Below are positions 1 through 6,827 of a DNA stretch of 27,825 bases, piece after piece. Made by a program: the position numbers and the translations under genes. Below the pieces are notes generated by a model. It was not told where the DNA came from and did not search any database. It saw nothing but the letters and a program-made list of their open reading frames with translations. Positions within the stretch are counted from its first letter, which is position 1. The number at the start of each line of letters is the position of its first letter. Origin of the DNA: an uncultured Collinsella sp. (GTDB lineage Bacteria; Actinomycetota; Coriobacteriia; Coriobacteriales; Coriobacteriaceae); contig UQUG01000022.1 in assembly GCA_900544205.1 (NCBI GenBank), positions 1 to 27,825 on the forward strand. Reading direction: 5' to 3'.

Positions 1-24
1 AAAGGACCCCTTTGCAGAGGTCCT
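1..24 (-). terminator. Intrinsic terminator of tRNA-Phe
   Basis: Read on the minus strand, an 8-bp stem (AGGACCTC pairing with GGGGTCCT, one G-U pair) closes a 6-base loop and is followed by T residues that run off the window edge. It lies 13 bases past the 3' end of the tRNA and fits a Rho-independent terminator. The full T-tract cannot be seen because the window ends here. Confidence 0.7.
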
Positions 25-37
25 AGTCAATTCAAGG

Positions 38-110
<73 letters not shown>

Positions 111-142
111 ATTTGAGGTGTGCCTTGTTTCAAGGCTTGATT

Positions 143-170
143 AGTATAACCAAGGACGCGTTCCGGTCAA
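143..170 (-). promoter_or_regulatory. Promoter of tRNA-Phe
   Basis: On the minus strand a -35 box TTGACC (165-170) and a -10 box TATACT (143-148) are separated by 16 bases. This is a near-consensus housekeeping promoter, and transcription would begin about 25 bases before the mature tRNA 5' end. It is one of the best promoters in the window. Confidence 0.75.
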
Positions 171-209
171 CCGAGAATTTTAAAAAAGTTTTTGAGCACA
201 GCCTCGGTT
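169..209. repeat. Inverted repeat between antitoxin and tRNA promoter
   Basis: Seven-base arms AACCGAG (169-175) and CTCGGTT (203-209) flank an A/T-rich centre with runs of A and T. It lies just downstream of the antitoxin stop and touches the -35 box of the tRNA promoter. It could act as a weak terminator for the toxin-antitoxin unit. The loop is long (27 bases) and no clean T-tract follows the stem, so the role is uncertain. Confidence 0.3.
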
Positions 210-233
210 CTATAAATCGGCACGTCAGAGGCA

Positions 234-521
234 TCAGCCGGCAGCAAGAAGTTTTTCACTCAGAGCCGCACGGGCAAACTCACTTGGCGTCATCCCCTCG
301 GCAGCCGCCCGTCGACGAATGGCCTCCTTCATTCCCAGAGGAATCTTGACCGACAGCGTTGCCGTCCCCTCACCTGAGAGCGGGGGCCGTCCATGCACGA
401 TCCCACCAACGGTGTGTTCGCCATCCGGAAACTCTCCGCGCTCGTACGACTCGCACCACGCGTCAATCATTTCATCCGTTACACCCTGACCATTAGCGGC
501 CGTATACGTCTTGCCCATCAT
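234..521 (-). CDS. Antitoxin, ribbon-helix-helix-like
   Basis: 95 residues, or 94 if the second Met is used. The C-terminal half (about residues 54-92) has the pattern of an RHH/CopG-type DNA-binding unit: a short strand (TATLSVKIP) followed by two helices (KEAIRRRAAAEG, then TPSEFARAALSEKLL). The N-terminal half is polar and probably wraps the toxin (inference). The start codon overlaps the stop of the upstream toxin gene as ATGA, so the two are translationally coupled. An AAAGGGG ribosome binding site lies within the toxin's last codons. The expected role is to neutralise the toxin and, with it, repress the promoter at 811-839. The family is called from overall shape; a different antitoxin class is possible. 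Confidence 0.7.
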   Translation of the reverse strand: MMGKTYTAANGQGVTDEMIDAWCESYERGEFPDGEHTVGGIVHGRPPLSGEGTATLSVKIPLGMKEAIRRRAAAEGMTPSEFARAALSEKLLAAG

Positions 522-784
522 CGACCCCTTTGCCGAGCCTGTTCAATCTCCTGCCAAAATTTCTTCTGGACTGGAGACAAGGCATGAATGATAAGCCACC
601 CACGGACAAGCTCGACCGCGACAAGCTCCACGCTTCGTCCGTCTGGGAGCCATCCAATCGCAAGCCATCTCGGCGGCTCGTCCTCCGACTCGCGGCGAAT
701 GCACTCAGTAACCGCGAACCAGGCACCTAGCACCTGCTTTTCCGTCAAGTGTTTTTTGGCGTTCGGATGGATCTCAACATCCAT
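518..784 (-). CDS. BrnT-like toxin of a type II toxin-antitoxin pair
   Basis: 88 residues beginning MDVEIHPNAKKHL. The frame stays open further upstream, but the ATG at 784 is preceded by GGAGGAG at good spacing, so I place the start here. The middle has a pattern typical of BrnT/RelE-fold toxins: RWLAIGWLPDGRSVELVAVE, then a strand (GWLIIHAL) and a basic tail (VQKKFW..IEQARQRGR). Known BrnT proteins are ribonucleases that inhibit translation. Gene order (toxin first, RHH antitoxin second) also matches brnTA. Family assignment rests on this pattern alone, without alignment. The gene has its own promoter with a 6-bp inverted repeat over the -10 box. Confidence 0.6.
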   Translation of the reverse strand: MDVEIHPNAKKHLTEKQVLGAWFAVTECIRRESEDEPPRWLAIGWLPDGRSVELVAVELVRGWLIIHALSPVQKKFWQEIEQARQRGR

Positions 785-809
785 GCATCTTCTCCTCCAT
801 CTTACCCAA

Positions 810-839
810 TTTCGTATGACGAAAGTCCGCAGTCGCCAA
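810..839 (-). promoter_or_regulatory. Toxin-antitoxin promoter with operator-like inverted repeat
   Basis: On the minus strand TTGGCG (834-839) and TACGAA (811-816) are separated by 17 bases. The -10 box lies within a 6-bp inverted repeat, TTTCGT-ATG-ACGAAA (810-824). This is where an RHH antitoxin would bind to autoregulate the pair. Boxes and palindrome are seen directly; the function is inferred. Confidence 0.5.
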
Positions 840-842
840 TTC

Positions 843-1202
843 TTAAGCCGGCACGCGTTGGAGAGCAGGGGTCGAAACAATGATTGAAGGACGCTCTAGT
901 GCGGCCCAGGCGCATGGGTGGGAGCACATGCGCCAAGGACGAACGTTTTCGTATCGCGCGAGGATATTGTCGTCGCGATCGATGAAGGCGATGTCGATGG
1001 GATAGGCCATAAAACACGTATGGACCGAAGAGCAGCGTGGAAACGCCATGACGAGCGGCAGGCCGTTGGCGGCAACCGGACGCCGTCCCAGCATGCCGCG
1101 CAGGCGCACGACAAACGACTCCGCCACCACAAACTCGGCCGGCGTCCAACCCAGCCTGTTGAGTGCCCGCGCGTAAGCGATGTAGGACGAGACCGCGGTC
1201 AC
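843..1202 (-). CDS. DUF192 family protein at the end of the Tad operon
   Basis: 119 residues from the GTG start at 1202, which overlaps the stop of the preceding TadE-like gene as GTGA. An ATG at 1223 is an alternative. The DUF192 hallmarks are visible: SFVVRLRGMLGRR near residue 30, then the core LVMAFPRCSSVHTCFMAYPIDIAFIDRDDNILARYENVRPWR. DUF192 proteins are small single-domain proteins, often exported in other bacteria, with no firmly known activity. This copy shows no signal peptide. Its tight coupling to the pilus genes suggests a shared transcript and perhaps a role in pilus assembly, but that is inference. No terminator is visible before the toxin-antitoxin promoter. Confidence 0.85.
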   Translation of the reverse strand: MTAVSSYIAYARALNRLGWTPAEFVVAESFVVRLRGMLGRRPVAANGLPLVMAFPRCSSVHTCFMAYPIDIAFIDRDDNILARYENVRPWRMCSHPCAWAALERPSIIVSTPALQRVPA

Positions 1203-1675
1203 ATGACCACCCCCGGACGCCATGGATCGACCGTCACCGCGCGCTCGTGCGACAACGTTGTCGGCGCCCCCAGCGGAACGCCAGCGATGCTGAGAGAAGT
1301 CGGCCACGGCTCATAGTGCATGGTGCAGGTATAGGTCCTAAACGTACCGGATAGGGAGAGCAGGCCACCATCTGATGCCTTCGCGCCTTGCTCGCTCGAC
1401 ACTTCGATCTGCAAGTCATAGCCTTCCATGGCATTCAGAATTTGAGTCTGGACCGTCACCGAGGCATCGGCAGAGTTCTCGTCACCCTCCCCGCCCGGTG
1501 CCACAGCGTGCGCCAGCACGATGTCGGGCACCACGCGGTCGAAGCGCGAGACCGCGCCGGCAAAGATCATGATGTTGTACGCGATGAGAGCCAGCACGAG
1601 CAGGACAGGCGTGACCACGGCCATCTCGACCGTCGCCTGGGCACGCTCCTCGCGCAAGCCCGAGCGAATGCCCAT
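1199..1675 (-). CDS. TadE-like pseudopilin (second copy)
   Basis: 158 residues. The ATG at 1675 overlaps the previous stop by one base (TAATG). The N terminus is short and charged (MGIRSGLREERA), followed by QATVEMAVVTPVLLVLALIAYNIMIFAG. This is a prepilin-type segment with Glu at +5 if cleavage follows the Ala, then one membrane helix. The rest is an extracytoplasmic domain of about 120 residues without recognised motifs. TadE/TadF proteins are minor pilins of Tad systems that are processed by a dedicated peptidase. The first TadE-type protein of the operon is encoded at 3806-4336, so this operon has two. Confidence 0.75.
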   Translation of the reverse strand: MGIRSGLREERAQATVEMAVVTPVLLVLALIAYNIMIFAGAVSRFDRVVPDIVLAHAVAPGGEGDENSADASVTVQTQILNAMEGYDLQIEVSSEQGAKASDGGLLSLSGTFRTYTCTMHYEPWPTSLSIAGVPLGAPTTLSHERAVTVDPWRPGVVM

Positions 1676-3828
1676 TACGACCCACCGCCAAAAGCTCCCA
1701 CCAGCGTGGCAACATCGACAGTGAGCGGGATGGAGCCGCCGCCGGGCAGCGGAATCTCCGCAACCGTGAACACCGCGCCGCTGATGGTGCGCTCGACGTG
1801 ATATTCCAAGGCCTCGCAAAGTGTCTTGGGGTCAGTCACGCCCAAGGGGATTTTTCGCAGGGTATCTTGAGCTTTGGAGATGCCCGCGATATCGGACCCC
1901 GGACTTTTGATGACATTGGCGGTATCGGTCAGCACCGGTTTTCGCAAACGCAAATCGCACGGTTCGAGTCCCAGCGCCGCCACGGAGGACGAGACGGTGT
2001 CACCGAGCCAGGACGCGATGGAGCCCAACGCGCCGCTACTCCCTCCCAAGCCACCGATCAGCTCTCCCATAAGCTCGTCGACCGCACCCTGGATGTCTCC
2101 GTACCCCACAAGCAGGCGGCCCCAAACATCCATAACGCCGTCGAGCACGCCGGCAACGCCGCCCGAACGCTCCTCCAGCGTCGAGAAAAACCGCGAGAGA
2201 ACGTTATTTTGTGCCGTCGCATCATCGGGCGCGAGCACTGCAGCAGAAATTGCACCACGATCGCCAAGCTCAGCTGCCGTGTTAAACGAAGAGTTGAGCT
2301 CGTCGGGACTGGAGATGGCGCCCGAGACCGCAAAGGCGACCACGCCGTTGCGACCGGGCGGGGCGATGCGCGGGCGCTCGCCCGAAAGCTCTTTGATGGC
2401 GGTATCGAACGCATTGCCCGCACGGTCGGCTTCGTCCTCGGTCTGACGCTCGAGTTCGAGTTCCTTGTTGCGACAGTCGACGTAGTCCTCCAGGGCGTCT
2501 TTAAACTTGTCAAAGTGATACTCGAAGCCGTTTTCGATAGAGGTTGAAGGCGCCGCAACAGCACCAAGCGACGAAACGCCAAAATGGCATTTGCTGCATT
2601 TATCTTGCCCATCGTAATCGGCAACCGAAGCAAATCCGCTCGGCGTTCCTTTCTTATAGTTAGGGCAGGTCGTCCCGTAATGCAGATACGCCTTGTCATC
2701 GTTCACGCTAGTCGGCCACACCGCATCGGTATAGAGTTCCGTCGCCCGGACCTCATCAGAGTTGCGCGGCAGCAGCGGAATATAGGAGGAAACCCTGTCT
2801 CCGTTCTCGGTTATATATGCCCGATCGACCTCCGCGCTCGCATAGGTATAAAACGCCTTACGCGCCGCAGACTCCGCCTTCATCTCGACACTCGAGCCTT
2901 GGGGCTTCTCGTTTGCCAGACGCCGATGGTAGTAGTCCTTCGAGCGATCGAGCGCCACTTGCGGTTCCCACGTAACGCTCGAAGCGTAATGCGGATTTTG
3001 AACACCGGAGAGATCCGTTAGGCTTTTTGCGCGCTCCCACATACACGAACAGCTGCCGACCGAACCTTTATCCGATCCACCGCAATCCGCTAGCCAGGCG
3101 CGCTCTTTGGCCTTCGCCGTCTCCTCCGATGCTTTTTGTAGCTCCTCGGCCGCGCGCTCCAGATCTTCCGACGCATCTTTAATGGCATCGGTCGAGATTT
3201 CTGATCCTTCGAGCGCAACAAAATCCGACTCGGATGTCTTGGGCACGGCAAGCGCCGTACCGGTATAGGTCACACTATCGGTATCCTGCGCCGACACCGC
3301 CTGCGTGGCACGCGCGGCGATCAGATACGGCAGAGCCGTCTCGATTTTCTGTAAGCCTTCCGATGCGCTTTTGGCAAACTTGTTGCGCGTTTTAATGATC
3401 TCAATCCCGGTGTCGACCATATTGCCGGCAACTGGTTCGGCACCCGGGATGAGGATGGCGACCAGACCCGTCCCGATCGTGGCAAACCCCGCTAGGCCCA
3501 AACTCAAAATGCTCGCATCCACCACCGTAGCAGCCGTGTGATAGGACGACACCACATTGGCGCCTGCCAGCGCGCCGCTATCGGCAGCCACCTGGGTGTC
3601 CCCCGCGCGCGACATGCTCCATATCGCCGCCGTCGACGAAAACAGCAGCGTGAGCACCACCAATATGACCACCGCAGAGGAAAGCGTGGTGTAGGCACCG
3701 TCTTCGATAAACAGGTCGATACCGGCTCGACCCATGAAGCCGCCTCGCTTGCGATGGCAGCTCGGACGGCGCGTCAAAACGCATCTAGACCAGAAACGCT
3801 TAATCTCATGCAGCAATCCACGAATCAT
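1675..3828 (-). CDS. Large TadG-like pilus-associated membrane protein
   Basis: 717 residues from the ATG at 3828, which has a strong GGAGGGAG site three bases upstream; the open frame extends further but without such a site. After a basic tail, a membrane helix lies at about residues 52-70, immediately followed by QVAADSGALAGA (79-90), a signature of TadG/TadE-associated proteins. A second hydrophobic stretch lies at 105-130, a predicted coiled coil at 220-245, and cysteines at 249, 260, 262, 388, 411, 414 and 452. The C-terminal third (500-717) is Gly/Ala/Ser-rich. In Tad systems, proteins of this kind sit on the outer face of the membrane. The helix lacks the Glu(+5) found in its neighbours, so it may be uncleaved. 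Exact function is unknown. Confidence 0.7.
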   Translation of the reverse strand: MIRGLLHEIKRFWSRCVLTRRPSCHRKRGGFMGRAGIDLFIEDGAYTTLSSAVVILVVLTLLFSSTAAIWSMSRAGDTQVAADSGALAGANVVSSYHTAATVVDASILSLGLAGFATIGTGLVAILIPGAEPVAGNMVDTGIEIIKTRNKFAKSASEGLQKIETALPYLIAARATQAVSAQDTDSVTYTGTALAVPKTSESDFVALEGSEISTDAIKDASEDLERAAEELQKASEETAKAKERAWLADCGGSDKGSVGSCSCMWERAKSLTDLSGVQNPHYASSVTWEPQVALDRSKDYYHRRLANEKPQGSSVEMKAESAARKAFYTYASAEVDRAYITENGDRVSSYIPLLPRNSDEVRATELYTDAVWPTSVNDDKAYLHYGTTCPNYKKGTPSGFASVADYDGQDKCSKCHFGVSSLGAVAAPSTSIENGFEYHFDKFKDALEDYVDCRNKELELERQTEDEADRAGNAFDTAIKELSGERPRIAPPGRNGVVAFAVSGAISSPDELNSSFNTAAELGDRGAISAAVLAPDDATAQNNVLSRFFSTLEERSGGVAGVLDGVMDVWGRLLVGYGDIQGAVDELMGELIGGLGGSSGALGSIASWLGDTVSSSVAALGLEPCDLRLRKPVLTDTANVIKSPGSDIAGISKAQDTLRKIPLGVTDPKTLCEALEYHVERTISGAVFTVAEIPLPGGGSIPLTVDVATLVGAFGGGS

Positions 3829-4336
3829 AATCTCCCTCCAGCCATTCGGGACGCGATTGATACGAGACATCGACCTTGAGCTCAACGTAGCCGCCCTCGG
3901 CGGTACAACCCATAGCCTGCGCAAACGCACCGATCACAGGTAACGGCTTGACCTCGCCGGAAACGGACACGGACGAGACGCCACCCGCACCGGCCCGGCC
4001 AAGCTCGATATCCCACGACAACGGCCCGCCGGCATGAAAGATCGAAACGTTGGGCACTGCGGCAAGCCGGCGGCGGGTGAACTCCTTAAGATCGTCGTCC
4101 TCCGCCGTCGTCGTGGTCATGAGCCGCGCGGTCTCGGCAGCGGCAGACTCCATGACCGCGCGCGTATAGAGCAAACACACCGGTTGCAGTGCGAGAAGAA
4201 TGAGCATCAGAAACGTCGGCAGCAAAAAAGCAGCCTCGACCGTAGACTGCGCCCGGTCCTCGCGCGCGATATCAATACAACGCGATGTCCTTAGCGCCCG
4301 CAGCGGCGTCGATAACCGACGTCGAGGCAACGCCAT
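3806..4336 (-). CDS. TadE-like pseudopilin (first copy)
   Basis: 176 residues if started at the ATG at 4336, which lacks a strong ribosome binding site and overlaps the preceding gene by 65 bases. The mature part is clear: REDRAQSTVEAAFLLPTFLMLILLALQPVCLL, with Glu at +5 after the Ala and one membrane helix, then a domain ending WLEGDYDSWIAA. A shorter leader starting at an ATT codon (4276) directly behind the upstream stop, with AAGGA 11 bases before it, would give a nine-residue leader (MDIAREDRA) closer in size to the 12-residue leader of the 1199-1675 protein. The start is therefore unsettled. It overlaps the TadG-like gene start by 23 bases. The expected role is a minor pilin of the Tad fibre. 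Confidence 0.75.
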   Translation of the reverse strand: MALPRRRLSTPLRALRTSRCIDIAREDRAQSTVEAAFLLPTFLMLILLALQPVCLLYTRAVMESAAAETARLMTTTTAEDDDLKEFTRRRLAAVPNVSIFHAGGPLSWDIELGRAGAGGVSSVSVSGEVKPLPVIGAFAQAMGCTAEGGYVELKVDVSYQSRPEWLEGDYDSWIAA

Positions 4337-4490
4337 GGGATGCCGCCCGCTCAACCAGCGCCGCCAAGTGCCCATCGGTGCCAGCACGCCAAAGCCCCGC
4401 AATCGCCAGCACGATCGATAACAGCGCCACCGTGACGATGGCGTATTCGACCGTCGCCTGGGCAGATTCCTCGCGCAGGACGTCATGCAT
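4272..4490 (-). CDS. Second Flp-like prepilin
   Basis: 72 residues with AAAGGAGGGG seven bases before the ATG. The leader is short (MHDVLREESA), followed by QATVEYAIVTVALLSIVLAIAGLWRAG. Glu-Tyr at +5/+6 after the Ala is the hallmark of Flp-type class IVb pilins. The tail (about 37 residues) is longer and less hydrophobic than in the main Flp at 5019-5252. It starts one base after the stop of the upstream gene. It could be a minor or alternative pilin subunit, or an initiator of the fibre (inference). Confidence 0.75.
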   Translation of the reverse strand: MHDVLREESAQATVEYAIVTVALLSIVLAIAGLWRAGTDGHLAALVERAASHGVASTSVIDAAAGAKDIALY

Positions 4491-4491
4491 T

Positions 4492-5055
4492 TCACGACCC
4501 CTCCTTTGAGCTTATTGTTTGCGGGGCCAGGCGCACCGCGCGCAGACGACACGAAGCATCGCCAGTATCCGCGGCAACCGTCACCATATCGACCCAGCCG
4601 CGCCCATCGCGCACAATGGCGCCCCATACGTTACCCTTAATATCGAGATAGCCGCTCAGGGCGAGCTGGGCCGTTGGCACCTCGCGGTAGGCGCGTAACA
4701 TATCCGCCGCTGCCTCGGTCATCGGTCGGTCCTCGGACCATGCAAGCCGGACCGCAATCGCGTTGTCCTCAGGCGAATCCGTCGCAGTGCCAGACCGCTT
4801 GTCGAGCATCCGCAGAAAGGTTTGCGCCGTGACAGCGACATCCGAATCGTCCGCATCTCGCATCTCATCTTTTTGAGACGCCACCGCCGAATCTGAGCCC
4901 GAATCGAAGGCGGCCCCAGGACGCTGCTGCCGCGCGGCGTTTAGCCCCCAAACCGCCACTGCCACCGCCACAACCACACAGGCAAACACCAGCAGTGCGC
5001 CGACAGGCCGCCTACCCTCTACAGGCTGTTGATGCCCTCGCTGATAGCGTTCCAT
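4492..5055 (-). CDS. Unrecognised single-pass membrane protein in Tad operon
   Basis: 187 residues, family not recognised. A membrane helix lies at about residues 18-38 (VGALLVFACVVVAVAVAVWGL), preceded by a short basic cytoplasmic end and followed by a polar, Asp/Ser-rich linker (45-72). The C-terminal domain of about 115 residues includes AQTFLRMLD and VWGAIVRDGRGWVDMVTVAAD. The frame overlaps the end of flp by 37 bases, with AAGG about ten bases before the ATG. Placed between the major and the second Flp gene, it is probably an extracytoplasmic pilus accessory protein. No catalytic motif is visible. Confidence 0.7.
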   Translation of the reverse strand: MERYQRGHQQPVEGRRPVGALLVFACVVVAVAVAVWGLNAARQQRPGAAFDSGSDSAVASQKDEMRDADDSDVAVTAQTFLRMLDKRSGTATDSPEDNAIAVRLAWSEDRPMTEAAADMLRAYREVPTAQLALSGYLDIKGNVWGAIVRDGRGWVDMVTVAADTGDASCRLRAVRLAPQTISSKEGS

Positions 5056-5252
5056 AGATCTTGGACCTTGCCCTTAAATGCGACAATGGCAATGATGGCG
5101 ATCACCACGAGCACGCCGACCAAGATGGCGTATTCGGTGGTGCCCTGCGCACTCTCCTCCTGCAGTAGCTCCCCGGCATGCTGGCGAGCGCGAATTGACT
5201 GGCAAACAGCCCAGCTCCAGACCTTGCCAGCAACGTCAGTCATCGTATTCAT
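5019..5252 (-). CDS. flp: Flp-type major prepilin
   Basis: 77 residues, with GGGAGGA four bases before the ATG. The first 35 residues form an unusually long leader ending LLQEESA. The mature protein would begin QGTTEYAILVGVLVVIAIIAIVAFKGKVQDLW, with the Flp hallmark Glu(+5)-Tyr(+6) and a very hydrophobic helix, ending after 42 residues. Flp pilins polymerise into the adhesive Tad fibre after cleavage by a prepilin peptidase, which normally prefers Gly at -1; here it is Ala. The gene starts ten bases after tadC. Confidence 0.88.
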   Translation of the reverse strand: MNTMTDVAGKVWSWAVCQSIRARQHAGELLQEESAQGTTEYAILVGVLVVIAIIAIVAFKGKVQDLWNAISEGINSL

Positions 5253-5262
5253 GTATTCCTCC

Positions 5263-5904
5263 CTACATCATCCCGCCAGCTCCCAGCAGCGGGCCCAATA
5301 TGGACAGAAGCAACGCCGGCAAGATGAGCGTGCCGGTGGGAATCAGCAGCTTGACGGGCGCACGCTCGATCTCGCGCTCGACCGCGGCGCGATGAGCCGC
5401 ACGGATCTCGCGACTTTGAGCGGCCAGTGTCTCGGCAAGTGGGGCACCCAGAGCGAGCGCCTGCCCCACCGTGATGGCAAAGGTCTCGAGCGCTCGCACG
5501 TCCAGGTCGCGTGCGGCGGCCAACAACTCGTCCTCACGCGTGCCCACGCCCACCTGCCACGCCATGCAGGCCCGCTCAAGTCGAAGAGCCAGCACTGACC
5601 GGCGGTTGGCGCAGAAAATCTCAAGCGCCGCATCAAACGAAAGACCGGCCGAAAGACCCAAGCGCACAACATCGATCATCTCGGACACTTCGCCGAGCGA
5701 TACTCGCGCCGGGCCGCCCGCTCCAACCGCGCCCTTCATTCGCGCGGCCAGAGCATCGACCACCGAGCGACCCGCGGCAGCGACCAGCACCGCCTCGCGC
5801 TTGCAGGCCTCTGCGATCTTGCGTGCATCCGCCCGATCCAAACCCGTCGCGACAAATACACTCAGAGCGCACAGGCAAGCCGCAACTGCAACCGGGGCGC
5901 TCAT
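5263..5904 (-). CDS. tadC: Tad inner-membrane platform protein TadC
   Basis: 213 residues from the ATG at 5904, which overlaps the tadB stop as ATGA. A first membrane helix begins at residue 3 (APVAVAACLCALSVFVATGL). The T2SSF/GspF-like domain follows, with MIDVVRLGLSAGLSFDAALEIFC near residue 75 and TFAITVGQALALGAPLAETLAAQSREIR near 140. Two close hydrophobic segments (KLLIPTGTLILPALLLSILGPLL) end the protein. TadC pairs with TadB to form the platform on which the TadA ATPase drives pilus assembly. At about 210 residues it is short compared with many TadC proteins. Confidence 0.88.
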   Translation of the reverse strand: MSAPVAVAACLCALSVFVATGLDRADARKIAEACKREAVLVAAAGRSVVDALAARMKGAVGAGGPARVSLGEVSEMIDVVRLGLSAGLSFDAALEIFCANRRSVLALRLERACMAWQVGVGTREDELLAAARDLDVRALETFAITVGQALALGAPLAETLAAQSREIRAAHRAAVEREIERAPVKLLIPTGTLILPALLLSILGPLLGAGGMM

Positions 5905-6827
5905 AGCTCCACCCGCATAATGCGCCGGATAACCACCAGGGCAACGGCGTTGAGGGCAAGACCCAGCACCACAGCGCCCGCGCCGGCAGGCGTCGCAAGA
6001 CCGCGACGAAAATCTGCCGAAAGCAGCGCCAACACCGCGCACATGCCCGTCGGCATCGCCGCGACCATATGCGCAGACATGCGAGCCTGCGACGTCTTAA
6101 CATCCAGGCGGCGCTTGAGCTCAATGCGCTCCCCCACCATGCTCGACGCCTCGGACAGTAAGTCGGCAAGCGGAGCACCGGTGCGCTGAGACACCTTAAG
6201 CGCCAAGGTCACAAGCGAAAGGCCAGGGGCGTCGATGCGCACGAGCAAGTCATCGAGCGCGTCGGTCGCCGAGATGCCGCAATCGATCGCCGCCGCCACC
6301 CGCAAAAACTCGGTATGCACCGGTTCTTGCGCATGAGCGCCCACAAAGCGCATGCCCTGGGCCAGCGAATGTCCCGAGGCAAGCGACATGGAAAGTGCGG
6401 TAAACGCCTCGGGCATGGCCTCTTCTGCATCGTGTTGCTCGCGCCGGCTCTCAAAGCCATCCCGAGCGGCGCCAACGGCAAACGGAGCAACAAGCCCCAA
6501 GGCAAATCCGAGGGGCGATAACGACACCATCGTTAGCAATACGCAGCAGACACCGCTCGATAGCAGTAGAAACGCCAAACGCCCCGAAGCATCTTCGATC
6601 ACGAGGCCAAGGCGATGCGCCGGAGCCAGCGATGTCCACGAACGGGCGATCTTTTTCAGCAGATCGTTTTCCACCAGCTCACGCGGCAGCTTCTCTGCCA
6701 CCGTCTCGAGCGCCTGACGCGCCAGCTCCGCCGGCGGTACCTGCGGCACACGAGGTTCCGCCCCGCACGCCGTCGCAACAGAAAACCCTGCCAAACCCCC
6801 TACGACGAGGGGCACAGCGACCTCCAT
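5901..6827 (-). CDS. tadB: Tad inner-membrane platform protein TadB
   Basis: 308 residues. The start has GAGGAGGTGG seven bases upstream and overlaps the end of tadA by 28 bases. There is a hydrophobic N terminus, paired membrane helices at about 83-122, and a T2SSF domain at 134-240 (EEAMPEAFTALSMSLASGHS, then VTLALKVSQRTGAPLADLL). Two closing helices run at about 252-302. It is the partner of TadC in the inner-membrane platform of the Tad secretion machine. Length and layout are normal for the family. Confidence 0.9.
   Translation of the reverse strand: MEVAVPLVVGGLAGFSVATACGAEPRVPQVPPAELARQALETVAEKLPRELVENDLLKKIARSWTSLAPAHRLGLVIEDASGRLAFLLLSSGVCCVLLTMVSLSPLGFALGLVAPFAVGAARDGFESRREQHDAEEAMPEAFTALSMSLASGHSLAQGMRFVGAHAQEPVHTEFLRVAAAIDCGISATDALDDLLVRIDAPGLSLVTLALKVSQRTGAPLADLLSEASSMVGERIELKRRLDVKTSQARMSAHMVAAMPTGMCAVLALLSADFRRGLATPAGAGAVVLGLALNAVALVVIRRIMRVEL

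Noticed and set aside
2570..2600. CxxCH (CSKCH) in the TadG-like protein as a c-type haem site
   Set aside because: There is only one such motif, no cytochrome-like surroundings and no haem-maturation genes nearby. Disulfide or metal binding is simpler.
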